From positions 81,597 to 145,596 of the forward strand of contig QLIY01000264.1 in assembly GCA_003260075.1 (NCBI GenBank): a stretch of 64,000 nt of DNA. Direction: 5' to 3'. The number at the start of each line of letters is the position of its first letter. Within the stretch, counting starts at the first letter, position 1. The translations under genes and the position numbers were made by a program. The notes beneath the pieces were generated by a model. The model searched no databases and had not been told where the DNA came from. It saw nothing but the letters and a program-made list of their open reading frames with translations. Below, one piece after another: positions 25,301-38,500 of the stretch. The DNA is from Phallusia mammillata. Lineage: Eukaryota > Chordata > Ascidiacea > Phlebobranchia > Ascidiidae.

Positions 25301-28300
25301 TCTCCATTGATGACATGGTATCGTCCACTGAAGTTGCTGGACAGCTAGGCATTGATTTCATTGTCAAACCAATCTAAATAGCTTTAATCAGTATATTGAA
25401 AAACCATGGACAAACCCCCAAAGCATTTAGGTTTAAGATATGCTTTTAGGAATGCTCATGACGTAATTGTAAGCACCCACCTGCATTGCTCCTGTTAAGG
25501 CGATTTTGTAACGTTTCGTTCCAAGACCAACTGCACAAGCAGTTATTCCTCCAAAATAATCCAAAAAATCAGTTTGTTGCGCCTTTGAATAACAAAATAT
25601 AAAAAAGGCCAAGTATATACCCTAGCACAGGGATGTCAACTCTCTACCCTCTAATGGCGTTTAAACACTTAACAACAATTGTAGTGTTTTGCAAGATTTT
25701 TTTAAAATAATAAAATATTCTAACCTTTCAAAGTGAAAGCTATGATTTAAAGATACGTTAGCAGAAGTTGAATTTATAAATAAAAACTCCTATGTTTGAC
25801 TAAAAATAAGCGTTAAATTTGAGTGTATGAAAATAAATTAAAAATCATATGCGGCCCTTGGCATATTTTCCAAACTGCAATGTGGCCCTCGAACCCCCAC
25901 GAGTTTGACACCCCTGCCCTAAAGCATAACTTACTTGTTGCAAGTCTGCTAAAACGGCAGGTAGTCGCTGTTTAATTTCAATCATTTGTTCATCCAGAGT
26001 TTGTTCAATCAGAACCAATGCTTTCTGATAAAGCTTCTTTTTCCTGTTCAGTTCAGTTTCTTCACAGGACAATTCCTTTAGTCGTGCTATGGCGACAAGT
26101 TTGACAACAGGCTGCACTTGAAGACATGTTTCCTTAATATCATTTATCTAAAAGTTTATAGCGTTGCTTCAATGTAAATAATTCTCTCTATTTCTGTGAT
26201 GTAACCGAAACTATTTCATCACCTATTTGCCTAAATATGAATTTGCAAAATTAAAAAAAAACATTTAAGAGGACAAATTTACGTTTGCAAGAACCAGGTT
26301 AAGTGTATTTTCAAGCTGTGTCCCAACGTCAAGTTGCTCTTCAACTATTTCTTTTAAGAATCTCCAGTCTTGGTCTGGGACGTAATATTCGGTGTGGCCA
26401 TAGAAGTAAAATCCCTCTTCGATGTATCTTAAAAGCTCGGCAACCTGTTGCAGCAAAAATAAAAATTATTCCAACCAAACCAACACCAGGTAAATCGATT
26501 TCCGAATTTATGTTTAGATTTAATTTATTGTACCTCACTGTACATAACAGAACTTTCATCAGTGACCGACAGAATAAACTCGAAAACTGCTTTAGCTCCA
26601 TCGTTGTCGTTTCGCTGGAAGAGCATCTCCCCGTTGCGACGAACCAGACTAAGCAGTTCCATGTCATTTTCAAACCACGGCTTCACGCTTTCAATAGTTT
26701 GCAAGTCAGCGTTTCCAACAGTTCCAGCAGTGTTCTGTGAAAACATGATGTAAGTAAAAGCTACTCTACTAGCAGAATTGGGTCTTAACGTTAATTGGTT
26801 TTTCACGCTCTAACTTCTCAATGTACAAATAGATATAACTGACGCAAAACTTGCCTAATGCTTCGTAATTGCATAAAATTTGTCTAGTCGGTTTCTTTAC
26901 TTTATTGACAACTCACCACGTTTGGGCTGCAGACGTCAAAACCATCGCTTCCACAATCTCCCGTTTGTCCTTGATCTCCTAAGTGTGAAGTGCAATCCTG
27001 ATCAACAGCATAGCAATAAAAGTAGGATAAGCATAAACATGAACAACCTCCATCCCCACCATCTCTGCATCATGACAAAGCGGTTTTGACAGCAATAGTT
27101 GAAAAAAACATAAAAAAATGCAGCAAGAGGGTGTTTAACATAAATTGCTTGAACTGTTTAAGTCGATGTGCTTAAAAAATCGTTAATTAGGTGAAACTCA
27201 ATTTGTGGTTAGAAATAGGCTGCTACATTTGAAAATGAGAATAACACTCAGACACAATATTTCGTTTTTTACAAGTTTCTCACCCTCCATCTCCGCCAAA
27301 TCCATTAGGAGATGGACCTCCACCTTGGCCAGGTTTTTGATACAGAGTCAAATAACCTGATAAACTTGTCGCGTATACCACAACATCACTTGCGCTTCCA
27401 CCCTTTCCGGGAACCCCGCTCGACCTTCCAGGTTCACCGGTTCCGCCTTTTTCACCGCGCCGGCCTAGAGCAGTGTACACATTTAGAAAACGTTGTAGGG
27501 TGCAAACAAGGTATGTAGTTATGGTTCTGGCAGCTTGTAATTTCATCCACATTTTCGGGCTTAATCGAACTGGCAGTATCTTTAATTTAGTAATTTAATC
27601 AATTTTAGCAGTTAAGAATAAGTCTTAGCAGTTAAGTTTATAATAACTTATCAAACACGTACATTGAAGGAAATTTTACTTACGTTATGTTAATAGGTTT
27701 ACAAAGATTTGCTGGGTGTCGTAATTAATGTAATTTGTCTGACTTATTGATTTAGGTAACTCACAATAAAGTTTTTTTGAGGAGCTACATAAAAGCGACG
27801 TAATTATTAACTGAAAAACAGGAATGAACCTTTGACGTAATAATATTCCAACGTCACAACACAATTATTTCCACACTCCACATTGCAATCCATTGTTGGA
27901 CCCTTGGCTCCTTTAACTCCTTTCTCTCCTTGCCCGCCAGCTTGTGATGTGCTTCCTTGACTTGCCTGAAACGTAAGCATGTTTTACAACACCAATTACG
28001 AAAATCTGCTTCCTTTTGTTGTTGTTAAGGTGGGATATCTAGTTCACATTAGGTGCTAATGTTTACATTAAAAAAGAAGGTAATTTTAGAAACGTTAAAA
28101 CATCCTTTCGTTCTTCTTTTTTTGTTTTTGGGTTAGATATGTGATGATACATTGTGCCAAATTATTTAAGCTATTTGAGGTAACTTATGCTCCTGCAAAT
28201 TTAATTTTGGACCCGTATGTTTGCCTCACGCAAAAATTACTGTTAAAAATGGTATAAGTGGCCGTTATTATCGGCAAAAATAAATCCTACTAGTTGGCGG

Positions 28301-30955
28301 TTGTTGGGTTACCTCGTTCACCATAACTATGTTTCCGTCTAATTCGCCGACATAGACATGAAAAACAGGACTCGAATAGCCATCCGTGCCATTTGCACCA
28401 GTTTTGTCAATGTCTGCAACTGAAAATCCCGCGCAAGTTGTTCCCGAACTTGACAACGATTGGCACCGGTACGGCGTCTAGTGTGTGAAAAGTATTTATT
28501 TTGCATTAAAAATACTTTTGTTTGACCCCGCCAATTTTTTTGGTCTTGCTTTTACCGATTTATGTTACCAGGACGCATTTAAAAACCAACTTGTTTAAAT
28601 TTACTTTTATGCAACTGAGACAGAACAAAATGTAATTTTCCAGATAGTTTAGGAACCAGATAGTTTAGCTCTCTTTTGCGGTCGACACTAGTATTAGGCG
28701 TTTACCTGCAAATTTAGGACACCACTATTGGAAACTAAACGTCTTGCAAAAAAGGTCACATTTTTCCAGCCCTTTAAGACTTTCTCAGTGTCATCTACGT
28801 ACACGGTATCCGCACGGATAATAAGTTCCCTTGTTATTTCCGACTGAGTCGATGCGGCAATTTGTTCAATTCTAAAGAATGTTAGGTTTGTAACAACACT
28901 CTTTAATGAGTGAAATTAATTTGAAGAGATACAGCCGTTTTTTCGGCGAAAATGGTTTTAGGCAAACATTGTAACACTATCAGTTTTAAACTAAAATTCT
29001 TAAGGACAGAAACCCTTTCTCGTGAAGCAGTTGATTGAGTCGGGAGAAATGAATTTCTCTTCCCATTACGTCAACAATGGAGTTTTGTTCGGTAATAGTT
29101 GGAACGGAAATGTTGTTGGGTGGAGGAATATTGAATGTGTAGGTTACATTGCCTTCGCCGAGGTAAGTAATTTTTTCTAGAACAAGAACAACAACATACT
29201 TTAATGAACGTATGGCGACTACTTGTTCGTCTAATTTATCGCCGATTCGGACGTCCAAAGAAAATTTCTGTTGTTATTTGTCTTTATAACGTCCAATTTG
29301 TCAATTAAAATGTTAAAATTAGCAAAATTAACAGTTACACTTTACCAACCTTGTACTTCAGTAGCTGACCAAGAAACCGTAATCGTCTCAAGGAAGTTGT
29401 GTACTACAATTGTAAATCCGTTTTCATCAACTTCCGAAACACTGACAGGGTAACTGTCAAAAAGAGTTGGTAGATATCGAAAAAAGTTGGAAGATTTGTT
29501 GTATTTTTATTCTTACTTAATCGCTTCAGTTTTTTTTTTACCAATAACCAAGGTAACATTTTGGTTATATTCGTATATAGCTTGTTGCAAATAAATATAA
29601 GCAAAACGGCCAACTGATTGCTTAACGCTTAAAGGTTTTACATGGCAATTAAAGTGGAGCTAATAATTTATAATTTGTATCATTAAATTGACTCTTTAAG
29701 TCAGCGGTTCTTAACCTTTTTTGTCCACACCCCCCTAAGGTGTTTGTCGGGCACTTCACGCCCCCCCAAAACAGGCAAAAAACGACAGTTTTTTCGAACA
29801 CATGCAGCAATGAAACTACCAAAAGTTTCCGTTGCCTATGGTGTAAACCAGGGATCACTTAATTACGGATCCGGGGCGTTAGCAATTGTGTAAACATTCA
29901 TATAATACATTTTAGTAATAATTTTACCTCGTCTAACAGGATAACCAGGCATAAGCATCATCCAAAAGCAGTTGTTACGTCACATATAAAAGCAAAGAAT
30001 AGTAATTGTGTGCGAACAATTGCTTTTTTAGTTCCTTGTGGTAGAATANGTGTTAGTAGCTCTACCGTTTGGGAAAGGCTGCGTCAGGGCTTGTAACCCA
30101 TGTGACTCTCGAGCGTGATTATTAAAATGATCCGGACCGCAGTTAAAAAAATTGGTCATGCCCGTTCTAAACTGACAAACTAAAAACTTTGCCACGTATG
30201 TCATTATTCATAATTGTGTTACGCCATAAGGTATTGCATCATAATATTCGTTTCTTTTTAAAAGCGTTTGTGCTCGCAAACAATGCACTACACTTGCGAA
30301 ATTAATTTTAGGGGGAGGTGAGTCTAAAGTTAAATAAATTTGTTTATTTAACTTTGGCTCACGCCCCCCTNTTGTGTTACGCCATAAGGTATTGCATCAT
30401 AATATTCGTTTCTTTTTAAAAGCGTTTGTGCTCGCAAACAATGCACTACACTTGCGAAATTATTTTAGAGGAGGTGAGTCCAAAAGTTAAATAAATTTGT
30501 TAAATAAAAAAAAATAAAAAAAAATTGTTAAAAAAGTTAAATAAAAACGTGTTGTACACCCCTGTATTAGAGGTAAAGTAGATTGTAATTATGATATTAC
30601 AATATTCTAATGCTTTTCCGGGGTATCGTGTCCGAATAATCCCCGGTCTTCCATGAAATTACCAACAAAAACAAAATAATTCGCTACCCATTTTGACAAG
30701 AGCCTCGTGCCCAGGCGTCTACGTCTGGTGGTAATGGAAATGTTGATCCAAAACTGACTCTGTAAGGTAAGCCCGAATAGGAGGCTGACAACTCAACTTT
30801 GCCTTCTGAAACAGTGTGAAAAAAGGTTTTCTAGTTTCACATTACTTTGTGATAGCCGAATAATAACACTTGCCCAAAGACATCTGAGTGTATCCTAGTT
30901 GAACAAAACAACTGACAATGGCAGCAAATGCATGAAAGATCACGGATGTTTTCAT
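22328..30955 (-). CDS. C1: secreted H-type lectin / Gly-rich / helical protein
   Basis: About 24 exons with the same order as C2. Exon 1 (30955-30874) encodes a signal peptide (MKTSVIFHAFAAIVSCFVQL) and ends at a GCAAGT donor. Exons 2 and 3 (about 30805-30690 and 29452-29350) give an H-type lectin domain: FGSTFPLPPDV, then SEVDENGFTIVV and VSWSA. Next come conserved exons at about 29177-29010, 28872-28709 and 28480-28313, Gly-rich collagen-like exons (27966-27822 and 27466-27285, PGKGG repeats), a Cys-rich exon (27067-26918) and about 10 helical exons (26736-23573; hydrophobic GGITACAVGL in the 25583-25485 exon). The C-terminal module exons are 23495-23325, 23105-22917, 22862-22693, 22634-22562 and 22379-22328 (stop TAG). 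H-type lectins bind GalNAc-type sugars. The role of the helical part is unknown. Introns carry MITEs absent from C2. Confidence 0.8.
23785..24069. mobile_element. MITE with long inverted ends, TTAA flanks
   Basis: Terminal inverted repeat GAGCTCTTCTGGCAAATGTA at the left, with its complement at the right, flanked by TTAA on both sides, which suggests a piggyBac-like target. Inside are an ATTCCGACGTTTCG motif facing GTCGAAACGTTAGAAT and about three tandem copies of a unit containing GTAAATAACACTGAATGCGACTAGT. It lies in the C1 intron at 23727-24120; the same intron in C2 is only about 60 bp. Confidence 0.75.
25628..25916. mobile_element. hAT-like MITE in C1 intron
   Basis: Ends CAGGGATGTCAACTC and GAGTTTGACACCCCTG, with similar but imperfect 8-bp flanks (CCCTAGCA/CCCTAAAG). 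It occupies the C1 intron between 25584 and 25934. The matching C2 intron is about 60 bp, so the insertion postdates the duplication or was lost from C2. Confidence 0.7.
29702..30565. repeat. Repeat-rich C1 intron with two Ns and a local duplication
   Basis: The left edge resembles a hAT end (CAGCGGTTCTTAACCTTTTTT at 29702) and CACCCCTG occurs near 30560, but I cannot define one element. A block at about 30213-30340 (TGTGTTACGCCATAAGGTAT onward) recurs at 30373-30500 after the N at 30371. Another N lies at 30049. A read or contig join at the N is the likely cause of the duplication. No exon was found between 29455 and 30690. Confidence 0.65.
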
Positions 30956-31022
30956 TTTACTTCTTTCAAAGTCTTGCTAATTCTCAATGTACAAATGGAT
31001 GCAATTTTTTAATTGCTACGCA

Positions 31023-31030
31023 TTTATAGC
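31023..31030 (-). promoter_or_regulatory. TATA box of C1
   Basis: CTATAAAT on the minus strand, about 70 bp upstream of the C1 ATG at 30955. Farther upstream, GGGAAGACAACATCTGCA (31050-31067) is matched by GGGAAACAACATCTGCA upstream of C2 near 42258, so the promoter was duplicated with the gene. The relative order with the TATA box differs slightly. Confidence 0.5.
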
Positions 31031-31575
31031 GAGAACGAATGGTTTTCATGGGAAGACAACATCTGCAACGAAAGTGTTAAATTTACCTAGTTCGTTTTGA
31101 TCAAGCGCCAATGGCAAAAGTCACGTATACCTCTCTACGTCACCAGTCAATGCATGATGTATATAACCGTGTGAATTGATACACGTGCAATTTAGGCTTT
31201 GTGAGAGTAAACAGTTAGCACCAACATCAAAGTTCATCCTCTTATCAGCGGTTATGGAAGTGAGATAAAATTCGTATAATAAACGTGAGCTGCGAGAAAA
31301 AACAAACACATCTTGATAAAGTTGCAATAGATGATTCCAGTAATGATTCCAGAGGAGGTGTGGCATGATGGGAAAAGGGATATACGCTGTTTGTAATGTA
31401 CACGGTTGTCACTTTGTACAACTAAACGTTTGATAGTTTTGAAAACCGACAGGCTGGGTAAATATAACTTTTTGATTGTCTTCGAGTCACGTCACCAGTT
31501 TCTGTCACGTACAAAACTTCAACGTCATACTCAACTAATGTAACTCGATTTCATTTATCGATTGTTAACCTAAGT

Positions 31576-32014
31576 CAGGGTTAACCAAATTTTTGGCAGC
31601 GGGACGGATAAGTTTAAATAATGATTCGAAGGGGCCGCACAGTTTGCAAGCCCTAAAACCGTACAGGATATTTGACTCGATAGCCCATACGATTATAGTT
31701 AGTCTAATCTTTCGAGCAATGCTCCTATATTACGCCACAAGTAACAAAAGAAGGCAATTGATTACGCACAATTAATACTTGTAGTCCTGTATGTGATGTA
31801 ACAAACCAGCTTTGAATTATTCCTGGGCGTTATAATCCTTTGAAACTAGGTAAAATTAATTCTACACGTCAATGCAGAAAAACTTTTGTGGGGGTAGATT
31901 AATTTTTGAATATTACAAAATTATCAATACGATTTGGCAAACCAAAAATATCGGCCGGATAAAATGACCTCAAGGGTCAGAGCCGACCCACAGGCCGTAG
32001 TTTGGTGACCCCTG
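31576..32014. mobile_element. hAT-like MITE
   Basis: Ends CAGGGTTAACCAAATTTTTGG and GTAGTTTGGTGACCCCTG, with imperfect flanks. It sits between C1's 5' flank and C2's 3' flank, roughly at the junction of the two duplicated units. No ORF. Confidence 0.6.
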
Positions 32015-32570
32015 CCCAAAGATATTGTGTGATAACAAATACACAAATATAGCACATTTTTTCTATGTATTCTAGCCTTCTATTATTTTGATATTGGCAT
32101 CGATGGAGCACGAAAGCATTTAAAAATCAATTTGAACAGAAATGCAATTAAGTATCATATCCGAAATCATATAATATCGGTGTTAGCAGCACAGTTTTTT
32201 ATTTCAAACATAGCCAACAGGGTATCCGCTGAGCTTAATGAAAAATGTAACAACTGGATTACCGCACCTATTTACAATATGCTGAACCGTGTAAATTCAT
32301 TAGCTTTTTCGCCCAAAATATTAATTTTAGATCATTTTTAAAGCCAAATGTCAAACAATGTGTTTTTTGGCATTTTACAGTACCCAGCAGTACATGTGAG
32401 CCAGGCGGTTGTGATCGTATGGTCGTAACTTACATCCTAATCAAAATACTGTTTATTCGGACAAATAGTTTTTTCCGACACCAGTTTATTTTATTTTCTG
32501 TTATGACACACACACATGTTGCACGAATTAGTTTGAAACATTTTAGCAGATTTCTTCCGTACGTTGACGA

Positions 32571-35500
32571 TTATTCCATGCTGCTTTGGGAGTTGTCTTC
32601 CATCATTTTAAGTCGATGTAGCCGCCTGTGTTTGAATCATAAATACAAGTATTTAAACGCTTGGCAAGTAATCTAAAATTCCTTAAAGCAGTATTTTGTA
32701 GCAGGGGTCGGCAACATTTCTTTGCACTACGGACCGGTTTGAAACTGAAATTTTTATCACGGGCCGGCCTTTAAAAACCACAAATGTTCAGCACTGAAAA
32801 CTAATTACAGTTATTACAACTGTGATTTAATCTGAACCTAGAGCAAGTTTTATGCGGCCCGGTAACAAAACCCCACATGGACCAGTGGTTGCCGACCACT
32901 GTTTTATAGGGTCACAACATTCCAAACAGATTTGACCTTGATAACGTTTTTAGCAGGGATATATTTAATTTTTTAGCAAAGCTCTTCCGAAAGTTACACA
33001 AACTATGAGATGTACCTGTTTACATCTTGAACATCGACAGGATAATCACTCCATGACTGAATTTTCGCATAAATCCGAATAGTACTTAATCTGTAACAAA
33101 ATAAGTTTGAATTAAATTCAAAATACGTAAGTACTTTTGACAAAAAATACTTTGAAAAGTCGAAGTCCTTGCAGTTTGTTCCCGAGATGAAGTAGTTCGG
33201 ATCCAACGTACATTCATAGCTATCCGTTCGCGGAACTTTTATCACATAAGTTGCATAGGGACTCTTACATGGCTTTGAGCCAAAGAAGTTGCCTGCGTCA
33301 TATTCGCAAAACGTGTATTCCTAAACAACACCAACAGTAATTACCGTTTTCCTTTAAAAAGTATACAACAAGCAGTACATCTTCATTAAACTTATCAGCC
33401 AAATTGTCGTCGAGGATGGAAGATACGAAACTGGCCGAGTCAAATGTCATAACTCTGCCACCATCGATGTCTTCGGGAGTTTGCTGGAGTTCAACATTAG
33501 TTGTACCATCGTCAGCCGTGGGTTGCAGAAAGTTTGAGTCCCCTTCGTGAGCCACAACCACGTAAGTGCTATGAAAACATACAAGGTACGAGTTACAGCA
33601 GATAAAATGCACGAATAACAAAATAGTTTCTCAAAATCAAACTGAATGAGAGCTTATATATATTATAAAGACGTCTCAACAATTGCTACGGATTTACGGA
33701 TTAAAACGCAAAAGTATTAGGTACCAAGCTACTTTTATTTTCGACCAAGCCTCATTATAAGTCTGTGTATAAGTATCAAAGTAAAAGTTTGGATATCAGG
33801 AAATAAGCGCTTACTAGGTTGGCACAGATCGGGATTGTGGGGATCCGTCAACTTCTACATACAGCCCCACCAAGCGGCCGTTGTAGCACCTCTCACATCC
33901 GGTCGTGCGAGGATCAAGCGGATCCACAAGCATGTCGATCATGGTTTGTCCAGTCTGCTTCAGTTGATTGATAAGTTCTGGGTGATTTTGCTGTGAAATT
34001 GTTGAGCAAATTTAAAGAATAGAAATTCACATATTCGCTACAGTGCTAAATCAAAAAGTGCTTCTGTTTACTTCACAAGACTTACTGTGTTATATTCCCA
34101 ATAGGCAGTAAATACATGCGATGTAGGTCCAGCCAAGGATGCAGTCAGGTCCAAGAAGTTGTCTCTTTGAGTTTCCAGGTCTTGATATATCAACTGAAGT
34201 TGAACCATTCCGACCAAAGCACCAAGATTGTCAACAGTCCCCTATAAATGTGAAATGTTATAATAGCATATGGGAAAGTCATAGAGCTTAGATTTGCCTG
34301 GTCGCTGATGGCAGAGTTGTATTTGCCAAGAACATCATATTCCATGAGACTTTCGAATTGATAAGCTTTCGATAGTTCGTAAATTGATTCCATGATAGCG
34401 TTTTCTTGGTGCTGGTACAAACTGAAAAGTATTGGATGAAAAAAAACATTACACCCCGAAACACCTTGCTAAAATATGCATTAAATCAAACGATACAGGA
34501 AAAAAATAAAAAATCGATTTGTATTTCTTAACTCTGCGTTATCGAATTTTGACCATTTGTAGTAAATCTCGACTTATGGACAGTGCCGGATTAACCATTA
34601 GGCAAAGTAGGCACGTGCCTACAGGCCAGTCAAAAATCCAGGCCACTTCAAAATCAGTAGACTTTGTGACAATGATTTGGCAACACTGATAATTATAATT
34701 TTTTAGCAGGCAACCCTGATTTTCGGGCCACTTATAAAATGTGCCTACAGGCCAGCAGACCCTTCATCCAGCACCGATTATGGACAGTGATTCAAGTAGA
34801 ATGTTTTTGCCATACGATATCATCCGGAAATTTAACCAAAATTTCAAACAGGTCAAGAGTTAGGCTACGAAAACGGTCACCTTTTACCAAAACCTAAACC
34901 TACTACGTTACCGGTATCAAATTCATAATAAATATAAAGACAATATAATGACTTTTATGGGATTTTAGAATGAATTTTGATATATTGGACACTTCCTTTA
35001 AACCGAAACCTTTAGTAAATTGTTTCAGCATAAACATGTTTTATTTTTGCGTACTTCTCATTGTTTGCTACGATTTGCGAAAATGTCTATAGAACTTGCT
35101 CGTGAAATTTTAACCAAAACTGGCCAAACGCTCATACAACTGACTTAAGCAATGTGTCGGTGAAAGTAGACATTCCCGTCATGGAAATACCATTTAAGGT
35201 CTCCTGAACGGCCTCATCTACTTTGGCTTTTGCCTCCTCCATCAGTTGTTTGTTGTATCCGATTTGCTGCAAAAAACAAAATTGTGTACAAAATACTGTT
35301 TAGTGCTTTTGTTACATCTCCACGTTCAGTTACGCATGATTAACTTGTCTCACTGTTCCCCTGCTATGACGTTACAATCGCCATGTGCGTAACAGTAAAA
35401 TTGGAAGGACTTTGTCTGCATGTTGCAATGATTGGTTCATTTTACCGTACAACGTGGTCGAGTGAGGTGACTTTATTACTGCATTAAGTAAATTCGTTTG

Positions 35501-38500
35501 TGTTTCATTTTTAGAGACGAATAAGGCTAAATTAAATATTTTGACGACTGACTAATTAATCTTCAAGTGAAGGCTGTTTACCGTGATTGTCGGTGAGTGT
35601 TTAATTCGATTTGTGACCTAAATTAATTCATGGCTTTATGTGTGACTTATGACATGCTGTATTTTCCTATAGTGATTGCAGCGATTGTTTCATCGTCTTG
35701 CAACTGTTGATACGTGTACTGTACCTGTTGACCTGTGTCGCAAAATAGTTGGTAAGTTAGTCATTGGCATTTTTGTGCGTTGACATATGTCAATGTGTTT
35801 CGTTTTCTTGTTTAGAAAACCGTTCCCGTTTCGTTCTCAACCCTGTTTCTGTCCGTTCCTGATTGTGCACGACGTTGTGGTTGTTGCCGCTGTTGTCGCT
35901 GTGGATTATTACACGTGATTCGGGAAGTGTGATTTGTGTGGGAAAGGGCGGGGCGTGTTTCAACGTGACAAACCCCTTTGTGAGGCTCAGCCTTGCAGGT
36001 CGGCCGTTCAGAGTCTACAGCTTTAGTGAGGTAGGTAAAAACACTTGCTTTAAAAAAGTTTTTAAATTGTCCAAGAATAAATTACCTTTAGTTGGGCATC
36101 CATGTTAATCAACATGTCAATCAACTTGATACGGAACGCACCGTCTCGAAAGTAATCGTCTATTAGTCTTTCCAGAGTGAGTGCCTAACAAAACATAATG
36201 TTTTCAAGCATCACCACAGATTGAGTGGGTCAATGTATTTACATTTTCCGAACTAGTAAAGAGACAACGCAAATCTTGTAGTAGTTGAGATCTGTCTTTT
36301 AGCAAGTTGCTCATCATTATGATGGGAACAGCTGATGCGTCCATTGCACTAAAGTCCAAATCTTCAGGATCCAGTGCTTCGTACTCAAACGCAAATTGCA
36401 AGCTGAAATAGCAAACATAACAAATCAAGGCAAATACTCAATAGAATTGGAGACAAATATTTTGTGAACACAAAACTTGTGGTTTTTATAGAAACTAAAG
36501 ATGCTATTGTGCGAAATATATATATTCCAAGATATTCATCGTCAGATTTTGTTACTAGGAAAATACGCTCGATTCTTATTTATTTAATCACATACACGGT
36601 GATTGTCGATAACCATGCTGCCTGTTGAAGGGTCAGATACTGATCAGTTGAAATACTCTTTTGCCTTTCTACATTTTTTATCCCCACAAAATAGTAGTAA
36701 GTTTTAGGGTTTGCTAATAACCTATCAGTTATAATTTTCAATGACTAAATATTTGTACAATAGTTACACAATATCCTACTTTTCCTCCATTGAGGCTTCC
36801 ACCGCTTCCACTGAGGGTGCTGGACAGCTAGGTTTTGATTTTAGCACTGAAACAATCTAAAAAAAGGTCAAGCAAAATTTTTTTTACAACAAATTGAGAG
36901 AGGGATAAGATGAGTTTATTTCGCTTGGTGAACATAGCGACACATAGCTGCGCAACGTTAAAACGTTATGGAGCGCAAAAACAATGAAGAGGCAAAACAT
37001 TATACACTTTAATTCCTGTGTTTTTTTTAGAACATACCTCCATGCCTCCTCCTAAAGCTTTTTTGTAATCCTGCGTCACGAGTCCAACAGCACAGGCGGT
37101 TATTCCTCCAAGATAATCCAAAAAACCTTTTTGTTGCGCCTGTAACAAGTGTTTGTAGTTCAATAACTGGTTGTAACACAGTAAAGTAAAATCACAATTT
37201 ACATCTTGTAAGTCTTCCGCAACAACAATCATCAACCTTTCAATTTCAGACATTTCTTCGGCCATTGTTTGCTCTAGTAAAGCCAACGCTTCCTGGTAAA
37301 GTTCTTTTTTGCTTGTGAGCTCATATTCTTCAAAGGACAGCTGATCCAATCGCGTGTCGGCAACAAGATTGACCACAGACTGCACTTGAATACATGTACT
37401 CGCAATATCGTTCATCTGTTGTTATAAAAAGAAATAAATACGGCTTGAAAGCAAACAAATCAAAAACTACGAACGTTCGCTAAGACAGCGTTAAACGCGT
37501 CTTCCATTGCTGTACCAACTACAAGTTGCTCATCAACAACTTGTTGTAAGTATGTCCAATCTCTATCAGGGGCGTAATATTCCGTGTTGCCATAGAAATC
37601 AAATCCCTCTTCGATGTAATCTAAAAGTTGGGCAACCTAATGCAGAACAAATATGTGTTGAATTTTTAACATTGGCAGGTTTCATTTTTAAAACTTAATG
37701 ACTATGTTGCTATAGATAAAATGTTTTTTTTTAATATTTTTTCATTATCATAACCAAAACACAATACCGTACCTCGTTATACATAACCGAGCTTTCATCA
37801 GTGACCGATAGAATAAACTCAAAAACTGCTTTGGCTCCATCGTTGTCGTTTCGCTGGAAGAGCATCTCCCCGTTACGACGAATCAGGTTGAGCAGTTCCA
37901 TGTCATTTTCAAACCACGGCTTCACGCTTTCAATAGTTTGCAAGTCAGCGTTTCCTACACCTCCCCAAGTGCTCTGTAAAAGAAAAGTGCACGTATCTAA
38001 AGAGAAAAACAAGTCAAAAGATTTGCAGTAACTTTTAAACAATACTTCGCCCCCTCATGCTTCAAATAACGCAATTTTAGACCTTCTTAACTAACTAGAT
38101 CTAAACTATAACCACCCTGTATATTTTCAGTGTGCAAATGTTTGTATTGGTGATTAAAAATTTGTGTATGAGCAACTTTCTACTTATACGTTATACCTTT
38201 TTCTTGAGTAAGTCAATATTTCCTAATCCTATTTATTATTCATGGCTTGATATGACACTATTGTTTAGAAAGTTAATGTGTTTCTTTCAACGCTTTGGCT
38301 TTATAAAACCTAAAACCACATCCGGTACAACTTACAACTTTGTCACAATAAGATATTTAGGCCACCACTTATTTGAGATTATAATCTGCTGAACTAACCA
38401 ATACTGGGTTGTTTGCTTCAAATCCATCTTCGCCACAATTTCCTCTTGGACCAGGATCTCCTAAAGCACGATGACAATCTTCTCCTAAAACCTTGCACCA

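Noticed and set aside
26303-26740. A 145-residue plus-strand open frame
   Set aside because: It is antisense to two well-supported C1 exons and their intron.
35863-36108. An 81-residue plus-strand open frame with a hydrophobic start
   Set aside because: It lies in an expanded C2 intron and has no homology or splice support; the signal-like start is probably chance.
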